A stretch of DNA of 62,489 nt from Deltaproteobacteria bacterium (GCA_003235365.1 QJWJ01000283.1:1-62489), one strand, 5' to 3'; counted from the first letter of the stretch, positions 16,874-26,424 are shown. Numbers and translations: made by a program. The notes: a model not told the origin generated them from the letters alone.

Positions 16874-18460
16874 ATGTTGGGTTTCCGATCTTCGACTTGG
16901 CCTACGCGATGGGTCTTCGCGGTGCTCGTCGCGCTGCCCCTCGCGTTGATCGCGTACAAAGTTGGATGGCTCGGTTATCGAATCGATGGGGTGCTTCCGC
17001 AGACGGAGTACCAGGTCGGCGTCCGTATGAAGGTCGATGGGGACTGGGGACGGGTTTCCGCCCAAACGTTCCTGCCGTCGAGCGACGAGCGCCAGACCAT
17101 CACGACGCCGGAGCAGAAAGCCGACGCTAGTCTTCGCTTCGTCGCTGAGAGTCGTGGGCTCAACCGAGTTGCACGCTGGGCGGGAGCATCGGTTCCCGAC
17201 GGGGCGGCGCTCAACCTCGACTACTCGGTGCGGACCAAAGCGGTCGAGTACGAGATCAGTCCGACGTTGACGCTACCGCAGAGCTACACGGCGTCCGTGG
17301 CTGGTTACCTAGGACCCACCGAGGCCATTCAAGTCGACGACCCGCAGATCCGCACCGCGCTCACCGAGGCCCATGCCGATTCCGGTCCGGTCTTGCTGCG
17401 CCTGCAGCGGATCTTCGAGCTGACATCGTCGCTGCGAGGCCGGGCGTTCAAAGGCGTGACGGATGCGCTCACCGCGCTGCGTCTTGGCGAGGCCAGCTGC
17501 AACGGCAAGAGCCGACTGTTTGCGGCGCTGGCTCGAGCCAGCGGTATTCCGACACGGCTCGTGGGTGGCCTCGTGCTCGAAGACGGCAAGAAGCGGACCT
17601 CTCACCAGTGGGTCGAGTCCTACTTGGGTGGTCATTGGGTTCCTTTCGACCCGACCAACGGGCACTTTGCCAGTTTGCCGGCGCACTACCTCGTGCTGTA
17701 TCGCGGCGACGAGTCCTTGTTTCGTCACACGGCAGACGTCAACTTCGACTACACGTTCGACGTTCAGAGCCACCTGGTGCCGGCGCCCCTGCTGACGGAC
17801 TCCCAGAGCGTATTGAATCTGTGGGGCCTGTATCAGCGGCTGGGTCTGCCGTTTTCGTTGCTCCGAACCGTGTTGATGCTTCCCATCGGAGCGCTCATCG
17901 TCGTGTTGTTCCGCAACGTCGTGGGCATGCCGACGTTTGGGACGTTTCTGCCGGCGCTGATCGCTGCAGCTGCTGGAGAAACCGGTCTGCTGTGGGGCAC
18001 AGTCAGCATCCTGCTCGTGATTGCGTCGGTCGCGTTGGCCCGCAACCTGATTGCGCGGTTGCGGCTGCTTCACTCGCCGACGTTGGCCATCTTGCTGGCA
18101 GTGGTCGTGCTGACGATGTTGGGCGTGAGCCTGCTAGCGGAACGCTTCGGTCTGTTGCAACTCGCTCGCCTGTCGTACTTCCCGATCGCCGTGATGGCGA
18201 TTGCCGCTGAGCGGTTTTACCTGGCGCTCACCGAGGAAGGGGCGACTTCTGCTCTGAAGCAACTGTCCGGGACGTTGATCGTGGTGCTGGGCTGTTTCGT
18301 GGTGATGAACTCGCTCGCCATGCAGGCGATCGTCGGTGGCTTTCCAGAGTCGTTGTTGTTGGTGGTCGCCGCCAACATTTACCTGGGGCGCTGGATTGGC
18401 GTGCGGGTGCTGGAATTGTGGCGCTTTCGGAGCCTCATCGCGGCGAGGACAGGCGCATGA
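16874..18460 (+). CDS. Transglutaminase-like domain fused to seven transmembrane helices
   Basis: 528 residues from ATG 16874; the longer upstream frame is rejected because MLGFRSS begins directly before a transmembrane helix. One N-terminal helix (about 10-32) anchors a periplasmic region. A transglutaminase-like fold follows at about 190-320. A possible Cys-His-Asp triad is visible in LRLGEASCNGKS, KRTSHQWVES and PFDPTNGH. The C-terminal 190 residues carry about six or seven hydrophobic helices. The architecture matches the family named 'inactive transglutaminase fused to 7 transmembrane helices' (7TM_transglut), which accompanies a RimK-like ATP-grasp ligase elsewhere, as here. Its ATGA stop/start overlap with the ligase gene implies a joint function. 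It may bind or process peptides outside the membrane. Confidence 0.88.
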   Translation: MLGFRSSTWPTRWVFAVLVALPLALIAYKVGWLGYRIDGVLPQTEYQVGVRMKVDGDWGRVSAQTFLPSSDERQTITTPEQKADASLRFVAESRGLNRVARWAGASVPDGAALNLDYSVRTKAVEYEISPTLTLPQSYTASVAGYLGPTEAIQVDDPQIRTALTEAHADSGPVLLRLQRIFELTSSLRGRAFKGVTDALTALRLGEASCNGKSRLFAALARASGIPTRLVGGLVLEDGKKRTSHQWVESYLGGHWVPFDPTNGHFASLPAHYLVLYRGDESLFRHTADVNFDYTFDVQSHLVPAPLLTDSQSVLNLWGLYQRLGLPFSLLRTVLMLPIGALIVVLFRNVVGMPTFGTFLPALIAAAAGETGLLWGTVSILLVIASVALARNLIARLRLLHSPTLAILLAVVVLTMLGVSLLAERFGLLQLARLSYFPIAVMAIAAERFYLALTEEGATSALKQLSGTLIVVLGCFVVMNSLAMQAIVGGFPESLLLVVAANIYLGRWIGVRVLELWRFRSLIAARTGA

Positions 18461-19392
18461 CCTTTTGGGAACGATTGCAGGGGATCCTGCTGGCTTACCA
18501 ACGGGGCTCCCAGAACGTCGTCGGCATGAACCGACGCAACGTGGACTTCGTGTACGAGCACAATCAGCGCGCTCAATACCCGTTGGTCGACGACAAGATC
18601 GTCTGTAAAGAGCTGCTGGCGACGCGGGGTGTCCCGATGGCTGCGACGCTCGACGTGTGCGAGGGGCTGTTCGACGTGGAGCGATGTCTGAACGGATTGT
18701 TGGACGAGGGGCACTTCGTGCTCAAGCCCGCCAACGGTAGCGGTGGCAACGGCGTGTTGGTCGTGGGCGATCGTCTGAGCGAGGTTCCGGCCGAAGGCGG
18801 CTCCGCTCCAGTGAGGCGCTGGCAAACCGCCGGGGGCCGCCTGCATTCCGCCGACGACTTGCATCACCACCTCGCGAGCATCGTCTTCGGGGCCTTCGGT
18901 CGCAAGATGAACGACCGCGCGCTGATCGAGGAAAAGCTCGAGCCGCACCCTTTGTTTGCCGAGTTGTGGTCCGACGGCGTCTGCGACTTGCGCGTCATCG
19001 TGCTGCGGGGCGTGCCGTTGATGGCCATGTTGCGCGTGCCGACGGCGCGCTCGGCGGGCAAGGCCAATCTGCACCAAGGTGGCATCGGCATTGCCGTCGA
19101 CATCACGTCCGGGATGACAACGCGAGCGAGCCAGAAGGGCGTTGCCATCACCGCTCATCCCGACAATGACTGTGCTCTCTTGCACCGGCAACTGCCGGTC
19201 TGGGACGACGTTCTCGATGTCGCGCGTGCCTGCGCTGCGAGCGTGCCGCTGGGGTACCTCGGCGTCGACATCGTGATCGACCACCGAGAACGCCCCATCG
19301 TGTTGGAGCTCAACGCACGTCCCGGGCTCGAGATCCAGAACGTCAATGGCAAGAGCCTCTACGACGTATTGCCCGTCGAGGAGGCGTCGTGA
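18457..19392 (+). CDS. RimK-like ATP-grasp ligase (alpha-L-glutamate ligase-related)
   Basis: 311 residues from ATG 18457, overlapping the previous stop by 4 bases. An ATP-grasp enzyme of the alpha-L-glutamate ligase-like family: the nucleotide-binding Lys/Gly loop is FVLKPANGSGGNGVLVV (about residues 88-105), an acidic EEKLEPHPLF lies mid-protein, and the metal/phosphate motif is VLELNARPGLEIQNVNG near the C-terminus. Such enzymes use ATP to activate a carboxylate and join it to an amino group, as in glutamylation of proteins or peptides. No signal peptide, so it acts in the cytoplasm. It is translationally coupled to both neighbours (ATGA before, GTGA after). Acceptor and added amino acid are unknown. 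Confidence 0.92.
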   Translation: MTFWERLQGILLAYQRGSQNVVGMNRRNVDFVYEHNQRAQYPLVDDKIVCKELLATRGVPMAATLDVCEGLFDVERCLNGLLDEGHFVLKPANGSGGNGVLVVGDRLSEVPAEGGSAPVRRWQTAGGRLHSADDLHHHLASIVFGAFGRKMNDRALIEEKLEPHPLFAELWSDGVCDLRVIVLRGVPLMAMLRVPTARSAGKANLHQGGIGIAVDITSGMTTRASQKGVAITAHPDNDCALLHRQLPVWDDVLDVARACAASVPLGYLGVDIVIDHRERPIVLELNARPGLEIQNVNGKSLYDVLPVEEAS

Positions 19393-21260
19393 GGGCCTCG
19401 CGCTTGTGGCCGGTAGCGAGCGCCATGCTCGCGTTGATCGTGGGCTCTGTCGCCGTCGAATCGATGGCGGGGCACCGCTCCGCAGAAACCCTGCGCATCG
19501 AGATCGTCGACAACCAGGCTTCGGAAGAGATGGACGATCTGGCCGACTTCGACGAGGAGGGCAATGCTGCGGTCAGTGCCGAGCAGCAACTGGCCAGGGG
19601 GTATGCGCTGCGCCGGGAGTACGACAAGGCGCTCGCGGCCTACGATGCGCTGCTCGCGCAGCATCCCGAAGACATTCGGCTTCGCGTGGAAGTCGCCCAC
19701 TGGAGCTTTCGAGCCGGCCTCGTAGAGCGTGCTGCGGATTTACTCGAAACCGCGCTGGGGGCCGCACCGCGGGATCCTGTCGTGTTGTTCGAGGCAGGAG
19801 CCGTACATCAGAACCAGGGGCACCTCAAACGAGCCGAACGCGAGTTCCGTAGCGCGATGGAGCTACGCCCGAATCATTCGCGTACGCGGTTGGCTTTGGG
19901 TGAACTGCTCAGAGAGCGCGGTTCGTTGGACGCCGCGGCGGACGTTTTGCAGCCTGCAGCCACGTCCGGGTCGAACGAGGAGCGCGCCCGGGCTCTGACA
20001 CTTCTGGGCCGTTGCCACATGGGGCTGGGTCATCGTGTTCGCGCTCGCAAGTTGCTTGCCGAGGCGATCGAACGGGCGCCTGCGTCCGTGAACACCTGGA
20101 TCCGAGCCAGCTACGCGTTTCTCGAATCGGACGATCCCAACGATTCGCAGCGGGCGTTGGAGCATGCGCTAGGGGCCGCCAAGTTGGCGCCCGAGCTGGG
20201 GCTCATTCAACGCTTGCTGGGTCGTATTCACGAGGAGCGGGGTGCCAAAGACGATGCGCTATTGGCTTATCGCCGCTCGTTGGCGCTCGACCCCGGCTCG
20301 ACCAAGGCGCGTCGAAAACTGGTGCAGCTCGCGCTCGATGCCGAGGACTTCGACGAGGCTCGCGCGCAAGTTCGGACACTCATCGACCAAGCGCCAGACG
20401 AGCCGGAGAACCTGTTTCTCGCAGGTTTGGCGGCCGCTCGCTCGCACCAGCAGAAGCAAGCCCTCGAGTACTATGCCAAAGCCACCCAGCTGCGCCCGGA
20501 CGACTACCCTGAGGCGTGGTTCAACATCGCTGGTTTGCGCCGCCAAGCAGGTGACATCGACGGCGCCGAAAGCGCCTACCAAACCGCGATCAACCAACGT
20601 CCGGACTACGCTGCTGCCTGGAACAACCTCGGGCGCTTGCACCTCGACCAGCAGCGGTACGACCAAGCAACGGAATGCTTCGCACAAGCCCTGGCAGCCA
20701 ATGGGCGTTTCGCACCGGCATGGGTGAATCGGGGCAGGCTGGCCTACCGTCAGCATCGCTACAGCGTGGCGAGAGACGCCTACGGGAAGGCCGTCGAACT
20801 TCGACCAGATGATCTCAGCCTCGTACTGACGTACGCGATCAGCCAACGAAAAGCGGGCGATCCGGCTGGCGCCATCACAAGCTACCGGCAGTTGCTGGCC
20901 AAGCACCCGCGATACGTCAAGGCGTGGTTCAACCTGGGCGTCGCCTTGTCGATGTCGCAGCAACTCGAAGAAGCGAAGCAAGCATACGAGACGGCCTTGT
21001 CATTCGCGCCGGGTCACGCTGGGGCACTGAAGAACCTCGGATACACCGAGGCTCGTCTCGGTCAACTCGAACCCGCCAGGGCCCATCTCAACGATGCGCT
21101 CGACCACGAGCCTTCGGACTCGGATACGCGGCTCAAGCTTGCGGAACTGCACTTGATGGGCAACGACGCCAACGGCTGTCGACAGGAAGTCGAGCGGGTT
21201 CTTGCTCAGAACGATTCGAACCCTTCCGCGCGGGCCATGTTGGCTCGTTGTGGTGAGTGA
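19389..21260 (+). CDS. Exported TPR-repeat protein
   Basis: 623 residues from GTG 19389, which overlaps the ligase stop (GTGA). An N-terminal hydrophobic segment (about 5-25) acts as a signal or membrane anchor, followed by a short acidic linker. From about residue 60 to the end the protein is a run of some fifteen TPR units of 34 residues, for example EAWFNIAGLRRQAGDIDGAE and AAWNNLGRLHLDQQRYDQAT. TPR solenoids bind peptides or assemble complexes. In this operon it probably scaffolds periplasmic partners or recognises the modified peptide. No enzymatic domain is visible. Confidence 0.88.
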   Translation: MRASRLWPVASAMLALIVGSVAVESMAGHRSAETLRIEIVDNQASEEMDDLADFDEEGNAAVSAEQQLARGYALRREYDKALAAYDALLAQHPEDIRLRVEVAHWSFRAGLVERAADLLETALGAAPRDPVVLFEAGAVHQNQGHLKRAEREFRSAMELRPNHSRTRLALGELLRERGSLDAAADVLQPAATSGSNEERARALTLLGRCHMGLGHRVRARKLLAEAIERAPASVNTWIRASYAFLESDDPNDSQRALEHALGAAKLAPELGLIQRLLGRIHEERGAKDDALLAYRRSLALDPGSTKARRKLVQLALDAEDFDEARAQVRTLIDQAPDEPENLFLAGLAAARSHQQKQALEYYAKATQLRPDDYPEAWFNIAGLRRQAGDIDGAESAYQTAINQRPDYAAAWNNLGRLHLDQQRYDQATECFAQALAANGRFAPAWVNRGRLAYRQHRYSVARDAYGKAVELRPDDLSLVLTYAISQRKAGDPAGAITSYRQLLAKHPRYVKAWFNLGVALSMSQQLEEAKQAYETALSFAPGHAGALKNLGYTEARLGQLEPARAHLNDALDHEPSDSDTRLKLAELHLMGNDANGCRQEVERVLAQNDSNPSARAMLARCGE

Positions 21261-21266
21261 ACAAAA

Positions 21267-22469
21267 ATGAACGAGAAGCACAGGAAGCAAATGGCTACGC
21301 AATATCTTAAATGGTCAGGGGTGAGGTTTGGCATTCTGGCGGCGCTCTGCAGCTCAGCGGTCGCCTGCGGTGGAAACGACACCGGCGATGTGGCAACCCT
21401 CGATGGTCCGAACGGTATCGATTCACCGAGTTCAACCTCCCCGGTCGACGATACTGGGGACCCTGCCGACAGCGTTGCCGAGGGCATGCAAGACGGTGCG
21501 ACGGATCCGTCCATGGAGGCCCAGCAAGAACCCACGGATCCCACGACCGCGTCGCCTGCCGAGCCCGCTGCGCCGGATGCCACGCGACCGAGCGATCCCG
21601 GGCCCGTTCCAGACACCACGACACCCGCATCCACGGTGATCGATCCCGGCGACCCGAGTGAGGTCGCGTTCCAGGACGCGTTGGCCGCATACGACGCGGG
21701 TGATTTTGCTGCGGCGCTTGCTGGTTTCCAAGACGTGCTGGATTCCTACCCAGATTCACCCCGCGCCGACAACGCTGCCTACTTGGTAGGCCGCTGCCAG
21801 TACGAGCTTGGCGACTTCAACGCCGCCATCGCCGCGTTCGAAAGCATGCTTGCCGACTTCCCCGACTCGCCTTTCGTTCAAGGCGCCGAGTACTTCTCGG
21901 GCCGTTCGCACTTTCGCCTCGATGAGTTCGGTCAGGCATTGAAAGACTTCGAAGATGCCATGGCTGTGGACCCTCAGGGCCTGTACGCCGACAACTCGAC
22001 GTATTACGCGGGACGCGTCTACTTCGAGCAGGGAGACATGGCGACCGCCGAGGCGCGCCTCACCGCGTTCATCGCCGATCACGCGGACAGCACTTACGTC
22101 GACAACGCCCGTTACTACCTCGGTCGGGCGTACTACTCGGACAAGGACTACAGCGCAGCGATCGAGCAGCTCGACGCGGTGCTGGCTTTGGGAGAATCGA
22201 TCTACCTGGACAACGCCCAGTACTACAAGGGCAAGGCGCTGTATTATTCTGGCCAGCTCCCGGAAGCGCTTGCCGCTTTGGAGGCAGTCGCTGCGGCCTA
22301 CCCAGATAGCGTGTACGTCGACAACTCGATGTACTACCGCGTACGCGTGCAGACTGACGCGGGAGCCTGCAGCGACGTCGACGCAATCCTGACGACACTC
22401 GATGCTGACTTCCCACAGAGTAATTACACACAGCAAGCGCGCGACTACGCAGCCCTGCACGGTTGCTGA
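21267..22469 (+). CDS. TPR-repeat lipoprotein (YbgF/BamD-like solenoid)
   Basis: 400 residues from ATG 21267, 6 bases after the previous stop; ATG 21291 is an alternative. The lipobox is LCSSAVAC, followed by a 100-residue Asp/Pro/Ser spacer. The C-terminal 270 residues carry seven tandem units built on a pattern like YVDNARYYLGRAYYSDKDY or LYADNSTYYAGRVYFEQGD. This is the repeated aromatic TPR variant of YbgF/CpoB and BamD-type outer-membrane assembly factors. It is probably anchored to the inner leaflet of the outer membrane. Between a TPR inner-membrane protein and an outer-membrane barrel it would be the periplasm-spanning link. Confidence 0.85.
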   Translation: MNEKHRKQMATQYLKWSGVRFGILAALCSSAVACGGNDTGDVATLDGPNGIDSPSSTSPVDDTGDPADSVAEGMQDGATDPSMEAQQEPTDPTTASPAEPAAPDATRPSDPGPVPDTTTPASTVIDPGDPSEVAFQDALAAYDAGDFAAALAGFQDVLDSYPDSPRADNAAYLVGRCQYELGDFNAAIAAFESMLADFPDSPFVQGAEYFSGRSHFRLDEFGQALKDFEDAMAVDPQGLYADNSTYYAGRVYFEQGDMATAEARLTAFIADHADSTYVDNARYYLGRAYYSDKDYSAAIEQLDAVLALGESIYLDNAQYYKGKALYYSGQLPEALAALEAVAAAYPDSVYVDNSMYYRVRVQTDAGACSDVDAILTTLDADFPQSNYTQQARDYAALHGC

Positions 22470-22497
22470 GTCAGATTCGACGCCCAGGAACAACAGA

Positions 22498-23862
22498 ATG
22501 GGATTCTCTCCCTGGGCCACTCCGCGTCGAGCCGCGTGCGTGACGAGCACGCGGCTGACCGTGATGGTGGCGTGTGCACTGAGTTTGGTCTCCCGTGGCG
22601 CAGTCGCCCAAGAGGATTCGGCCGAAGATCACGGTTCGCGGGCGGTCCGAAAGGCTCAACCGACGGAGCACGGTAAGAAGAGAAAGAAGCGAAAGAAGAC
22701 GGGCAGCAAGCGCAAGAAGGCGGAAGAAGTCACCACCAGCCTCGACGTCAGTTTGGGATTGTTTGGTGGCACCTACTGGCAAGCGCACCGCTGGGCGCCG
22801 CTGGTCAATGCTTCCGTCGAGGGCGGTCTCCACACGCCCAGTGACGACTTCAGGCTCGAGCTCGCTTACGAGTTCGATCCCTTCTCGACCAAGACTTTCA
22901 ACTTTCCCGAGGAAGACGAAGCTGCGTCGACGGATTCGCGCTTGACCCAACCGATGCATGACCTGACGGCGCGAGCCAAGTGGGCGCGGCCGTGGAATCG
23001 TTGGGTGTCGACCAAGTTGAAGGCCACTGCAGATTGGTGGCTGCCCCAACTGGAGTTCGACGAGCGGCGAGCGTTCCGCGTGACGCCCGAGGTGCGCGTT
23101 GGAAAGTCCCGCGGCGTCTACGGCGAGGTTTCGGTCGAAGGGTTCTACAAGAAGTTCCCCAATTACGAAGTCGCTGACAGGAAGTTGGATCAGGATGGGA
23201 TCACCGGCGGCGCCGAAGTGGGTTACACGTTCGCGCCATACAGTCGCATGGTCCTCGGCACCGAACTGTCCTACACGCGCTACCTGGATGCTCGTTACGA
23301 AGTGCTCAACGCTGATGGGAGCCTGTCTCGAGCAACCGAGAGCAAGACGTACTTCGAGCGTTCACCGTTCGTGTTGGCGGCCGTGCGTCCAATCAAGTCG
23401 TTGCGCACGAGCTTGCGCTACATGTACGAGTTGAACGACTCGAACCACTACGACCGCCGCATGACCGGACGGATCAACGGCGATCTGATCGCCAAATTCA
23501 TCCCGGACTACTACGACTACCGGCGCCATCGCCTGACGTTTCGCGGGACGCTGCTGCCGACCAAGCGTTGGAGAGTGGAGTCATTTGCCGAGGGCTGGCT
23601 GAGAAACTTCGACAGCTACGAGGCCAGGGATGCCGACAACACCTGGTTGGGCGAGGCCCGCCGTGACACCAGTCTGGAATTGGGACTCGAAGCGACGTTT
23701 CAGGTGACAAAACTCTCCCTGTTGGGAGCAAAGCAAGGGCTGTACGGATCGCTTTTCGGCTCCCACTTGCGACGCCGGTCCAACATGCAGCGCGAGACGT
23801 CTATCGCGACAAACTTCGACGTCACTCGGATCTTCGTGGGTGTCGAACTGCAATCCCTCTGA
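22498..23862 (+). CDS. Outer-membrane beta-barrel protein with a Lys-rich N-terminal tract
   Basis: 454 residues from ATG 22498, with AGGA 9 bases upstream. A signal peptide ends SRGAVAQ. A striking basic tract (GKKRKKRKKTGSKRKKAEE, about residues 45-65) precedes the barrel. The rest alternates polar and hydrophobic residues in amphipathic strands and ends IFVGVELQSL, an aromatic/hydrophobic pattern consistent with outer-membrane insertion. About 16-18 strands are likely by length. It lies 28 bases after the TPR lipoprotein and ends the operon. The basic tract may contact peptidoglycan, lipid headgroups or an acidic (for example glutamylated) polymer; that last idea is inference. Confidence 0.8.
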   Translation: MGFSPWATPRRAACVTSTRLTVMVACALSLVSRGAVAQEDSAEDHGSRAVRKAQPTEHGKKRKKRKKTGSKRKKAEEVTTSLDVSLGLFGGTYWQAHRWAPLVNASVEGGLHTPSDDFRLELAYEFDPFSTKTFNFPEEDEAASTDSRLTQPMHDLTARAKWARPWNRWVSTKLKATADWWLPQLEFDERRAFRVTPEVRVGKSRGVYGEVSVEGFYKKFPNYEVADRKLDQDGITGGAEVGYTFAPYSRMVLGTELSYTRYLDARYEVLNADGSLSRATESKTYFERSPFVLAAVRPIKSLRTSLRYMYELNDSNHYDRRMTGRINGDLIAKFIPDYYDYRRHRLTFRGTLLPTKRWRVESFAEGWLRNFDSYEARDADNTWLGEARRDTSLELGLEATFQVTKLSLLGAKQGLYGSLFGSHLRRRSNMQRETSIATNFDVTRIFVGVELQSL

Positions 23863-24317
23863 CAGTGGCGGGCGGCTTCATCGCATGTCCGCCGCACGAC
23901 CAAGCGTCGGCCACTTTTCGAGTCGCGGTGCAGACAGAGCTTCCAGACAGCTCTCCTGGCCGGGGGTTCCATGTTCGCGGCGCGCCGTTATTGCCAGTTC
24001 GATTGCCCTTGGCCCCGGTGTTTTCGAGATGGGGCCAGCCGGAACGAACGCATCGCCCAACTCTGGGGACGCTCGAAGCGCCGGCTTCGCGCCGAGTTCG
24101 CATTATGCAAACTCGTCGGGGAAGAACCACGGCTCCGCCGTGAAGCTGCCGCGATCGTACCCGCTCGCGTGACCCCGGTACGAACCGCGGAATTGCCAAC
24201 GCGGCGTACCTTTTGGGTCACGCGGGGCTCAACGAGGTCGATTTTGCGGTGATCCGGGGTTGGTTGCGGCCTGCGGGGTGATCTATAAGAGTCCGTTACC
24301 TACCCAAGGGGTCGCCT
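23863..24317. other. Intergenic region with repeat R1 and the xylanase promoter
   Basis: 455 bases hold copy A of repeat R1 (23952-24010). The last 50 bases run through GATCTATAAGAGT, a possible -10 region, into AAGGGG just before the GTG start at 24318. No gene recognised. Confidence 0.45.
23952..24010 (+). repeat. Dispersed repeat R1, copy A
   Basis: Contains the R1 core GGGTTCCATGTTCGCGGCGC followed by TTGCCAGTTCGATTGCCCT. The same two blocks, slightly diverged, recur at 41800-41860 and 56425-56480. Only the right-hand part of the longer repeat is preserved here. Confidence 0.65.
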
Positions 24318-26396
24318 GTGTTCGCCACTTCATCCGTACGTGAAATTCTGAGAGGTTCGTCGATCGTCGCTCTGTGCTTGTGGGCCTCTGCTGCGTCGGC
24401 GCAAGGCACCGCTGGAATGGGCGGCATGGCCGGAGCGGGCGGCACGAGCGCCGGCGGGTCGGGGGGGATGAGCGGCGTCGGCGGCATGGCGGGCGCCGGC
24501 GGGACGAGCGCGGGCGGGATGACCAGCGCAGGTGGTATGGGGGGCGCGGGAGGCATGACGGCCATGGCCGGTGCCGGCGGCATGACGAGTTCCGGCGGAA
24601 TGACGGCCATGGGGGGCGCTGGCGGGATGGCCGGCAGTGGCGGCACGACGGGCACGGGGATAGCCACGGGGGTAATGCTGCCCGCACCGGATACGACCAT
24701 GAGTCTCCTCGCGAACGGCACGTTCGACGAGACGAGCACCGGTCCTTGGTGGGGCTACGCCAACGACACCCCGGATTACCCGGCGGACTACACGCTGGCA
24801 GTCGACAGCGGCGCGCTCTGCGTCAGCATGGAGGCGGGCGGGCAGAACCCCTGGGACGTGATCGTCGGACAGAGCGACTTGGCCATGCTGGCGAACCAGT
24901 ATTACCACATCACCTTCGCGATCTGGGCCGACGCCGAGCGCACGGTTCGGTTCAAGACGGGGCTGGGAGTGGAGCCATACACCGACTACTTCAACCTGCC
25001 CGTCCAGCTCACCACCGAGCCGCAGGTCTTCGACTATACGTACTTGAATCTCTGGGACGACCCGATGGCGCAGTTCCAGTACCAAATTGGCGGAAAGACG
25101 GGGGGCATCGTCTGCATCGACAACGTCGTCCTCGAGCCAGTCGCTCCACCCGCGGCGCCCGCGTACACGACGCCCGCTCCGTCGGGCCACCCTTTCAAGG
25201 ACTACAAAGGCTTCTTGAAGATGGGCGTGGCGGTCGATACCCCCATCTTCTTGAGCTCGCCGCTGCACAACTCCATCGTCACCGGCGAATTCGCGATGAT
25301 CACGCCGTCGAACGCGATGAAGATGAACGTCATCCAGGCGACGCAAGGCGTGTTCGACTTCACCTTCGCGGACGCGATCGTCGGCTGGGCGCAGCAGAAC
25401 GGCCTCGAAGTGCACGGGCATCCGCTCGTCTGGCACACCCAGGTGCCGTCTTGGGTCACCGATGGCAACTTCGGCGCCGAAGATCTGACGAACATCATGT
25501 ACGCGAACATCGATGCGCTGGTGGGGCGCTACGTCGGGCAATTCCCGTACTGGGATGTCGTCAACGAGGCGGTCGCCGATGACGGGTCCGGCTTTCGCCC
25601 GACGATTTGGCACGACACCATCGGCGACAACTTCATGGATCTCGCGTTCACGCGCGCGCGCATGAACGAGCCCACCGCCAAGCTGCTCTACAACGACTAC
25701 AACATCGAGCAGATGGGGAACGCGAAGGCCGACAAGGTCTTCCAGATCATCCAGGACATGAAGGCGCGCGGCATCCCCATCGACGCCGTTGGCTTCCAGG
25801 GTCACTACTTCATCACGCCGACCGGTGACACGTCATCTGGCGTCCCCAATATGCAGGCCATTCGCGACAACATGGCTCGCTACGCCGAGATCGGGATCGA
25901 CGTGCAGATCACCGAATGCGACTTCCGCGTCGGCTTGCCGCTCGACAGCAACAAGCAGCAAGTTCAGAGCAGATTCTACGCCGACCTGCTGCAGGCATGC
26001 ATCGACGCGCCGAATTGCTCGCACCTCACGCTGTGGGGTCTCAGCGACGCCGATTCGTGGGTGCCGGGGACGTTTGAGGGTTACGACGAAGCGCACCTCT
26101 GGGACAAGAGCCTGATGCCGAAGCCCAGTTACCACGCGATGAGCGAGGTGTTCGGGCAGTTCAACACGGATGGCACGCTCGTCAATGCTCCCGCGATGTC
26201 AGAGGGGGCTGCTGGCGCTGGCCCCGCACCGATGGTGCCGACCAGCTCCAGCACCAGCTCCACCAGCTCCAGCTCCGGGTCGGGCTGCTCGCTCGGGCGC
26301 AGCACGGGTACCTCCGGGACGTTCCTGATCGCCGGGCTCACACTGCTCGGGCTCGCGCTGTCTCGCCGACGCACGAGGCGGACGGATCTGAGCTGA
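24318..26396 (+). CDS. Secreted GH10 endo-1,4-beta-xylanase with carbohydrate-binding module and MYXO-CTERM anchor
   Basis: 692 residues from GTG 24318 (AAGGGG upstream). A signal peptide ends ASAASA. A 90-residue Gly/Met/Ala linker follows. A CBM4/9- or CBM22-like jelly roll runs from about 130 to 275 (LLANGTFDETSTGPWWGY). A GH10 catalytic domain occupies about 295-620, with HGHPLVWHTQVPSW, the acid/base Glu in YWDVVNEAV and the nucleophile Glu in VQITECDF. It ends with a Ser/Thr linker, a Cys (GCSLGRS), a transmembrane helix and RRRTRR, a good MYXO-CTERM signal for anchoring the enzyme at the outer surface. It hydrolyses internal xylan bonds. Single-gene unit, followed by a hairpin. Confidence 0.93.
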   Translation: MFATSSVREILRGSSIVALCLWASAASAQGTAGMGGMAGAGGTSAGGSGGMSGVGGMAGAGGTSAGGMTSAGGMGGAGGMTAMAGAGGMTSSGGMTAMGGAGGMAGSGGTTGTGIATGVMLPAPDTTMSLLANGTFDETSTGPWWGYANDTPDYPADYTLAVDSGALCVSMEAGGQNPWDVIVGQSDLAMLANQYYHITFAIWADAERTVRFKTGLGVEPYTDYFNLPVQLTTEPQVFDYTYLNLWDDPMAQFQYQIGGKTGGIVCIDNVVLEPVAPPAAPAYTTPAPSGHPFKDYKGFLKMGVAVDTPIFLSSPLHNSIVTGEFAMITPSNAMKMNVIQATQGVFDFTFADAIVGWAQQNGLEVHGHPLVWHTQVPSWVTDGNFGAEDLTNIMYANIDALVGRYVGQFPYWDVVNEAVADDGSGFRPTIWHDTIGDNFMDLAFTRARMNEPTAKLLYNDYNIEQMGNAKADKVFQIIQDMKARGIPIDAVGFQGHYFITPTGDTSSGVPNMQAIRDNMARYAEIGIDVQITECDFRVGLPLDSNKQQVQSRFYADLLQACIDAPNCSHLTLWGLSDADSWVPGTFEGYDEAHLWDKSLMPKPSYHAMSEVFGQFNTDGTLVNAPAMSEGAAGAGPAPMVPTSSSTSSTSSSSGSGCSLGRSTGTSGTFLIAGLTLLGLALSRRRTRRTDLS

Positions 26397-26424
26397 GACG
26401 TCTCCCAGAGCATGCCCGCCGCGA

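Noticed and set aside
24265..24300. A sigma-70-type promoter for the xylanase (TTGCGG and TATAAG)
   Set aside because: The spacing between boxes is about 14 bases instead of about 17, so I only mention the possible -10 region.
24330..25805. A 491-residue open frame antisense to the xylanase gene
   Set aside because: The opposite strand encodes an unmistakable GH10 enzyme with both catalytic Glu motifs. Long antisense frames are expected in DNA with such GC-rich third positions.
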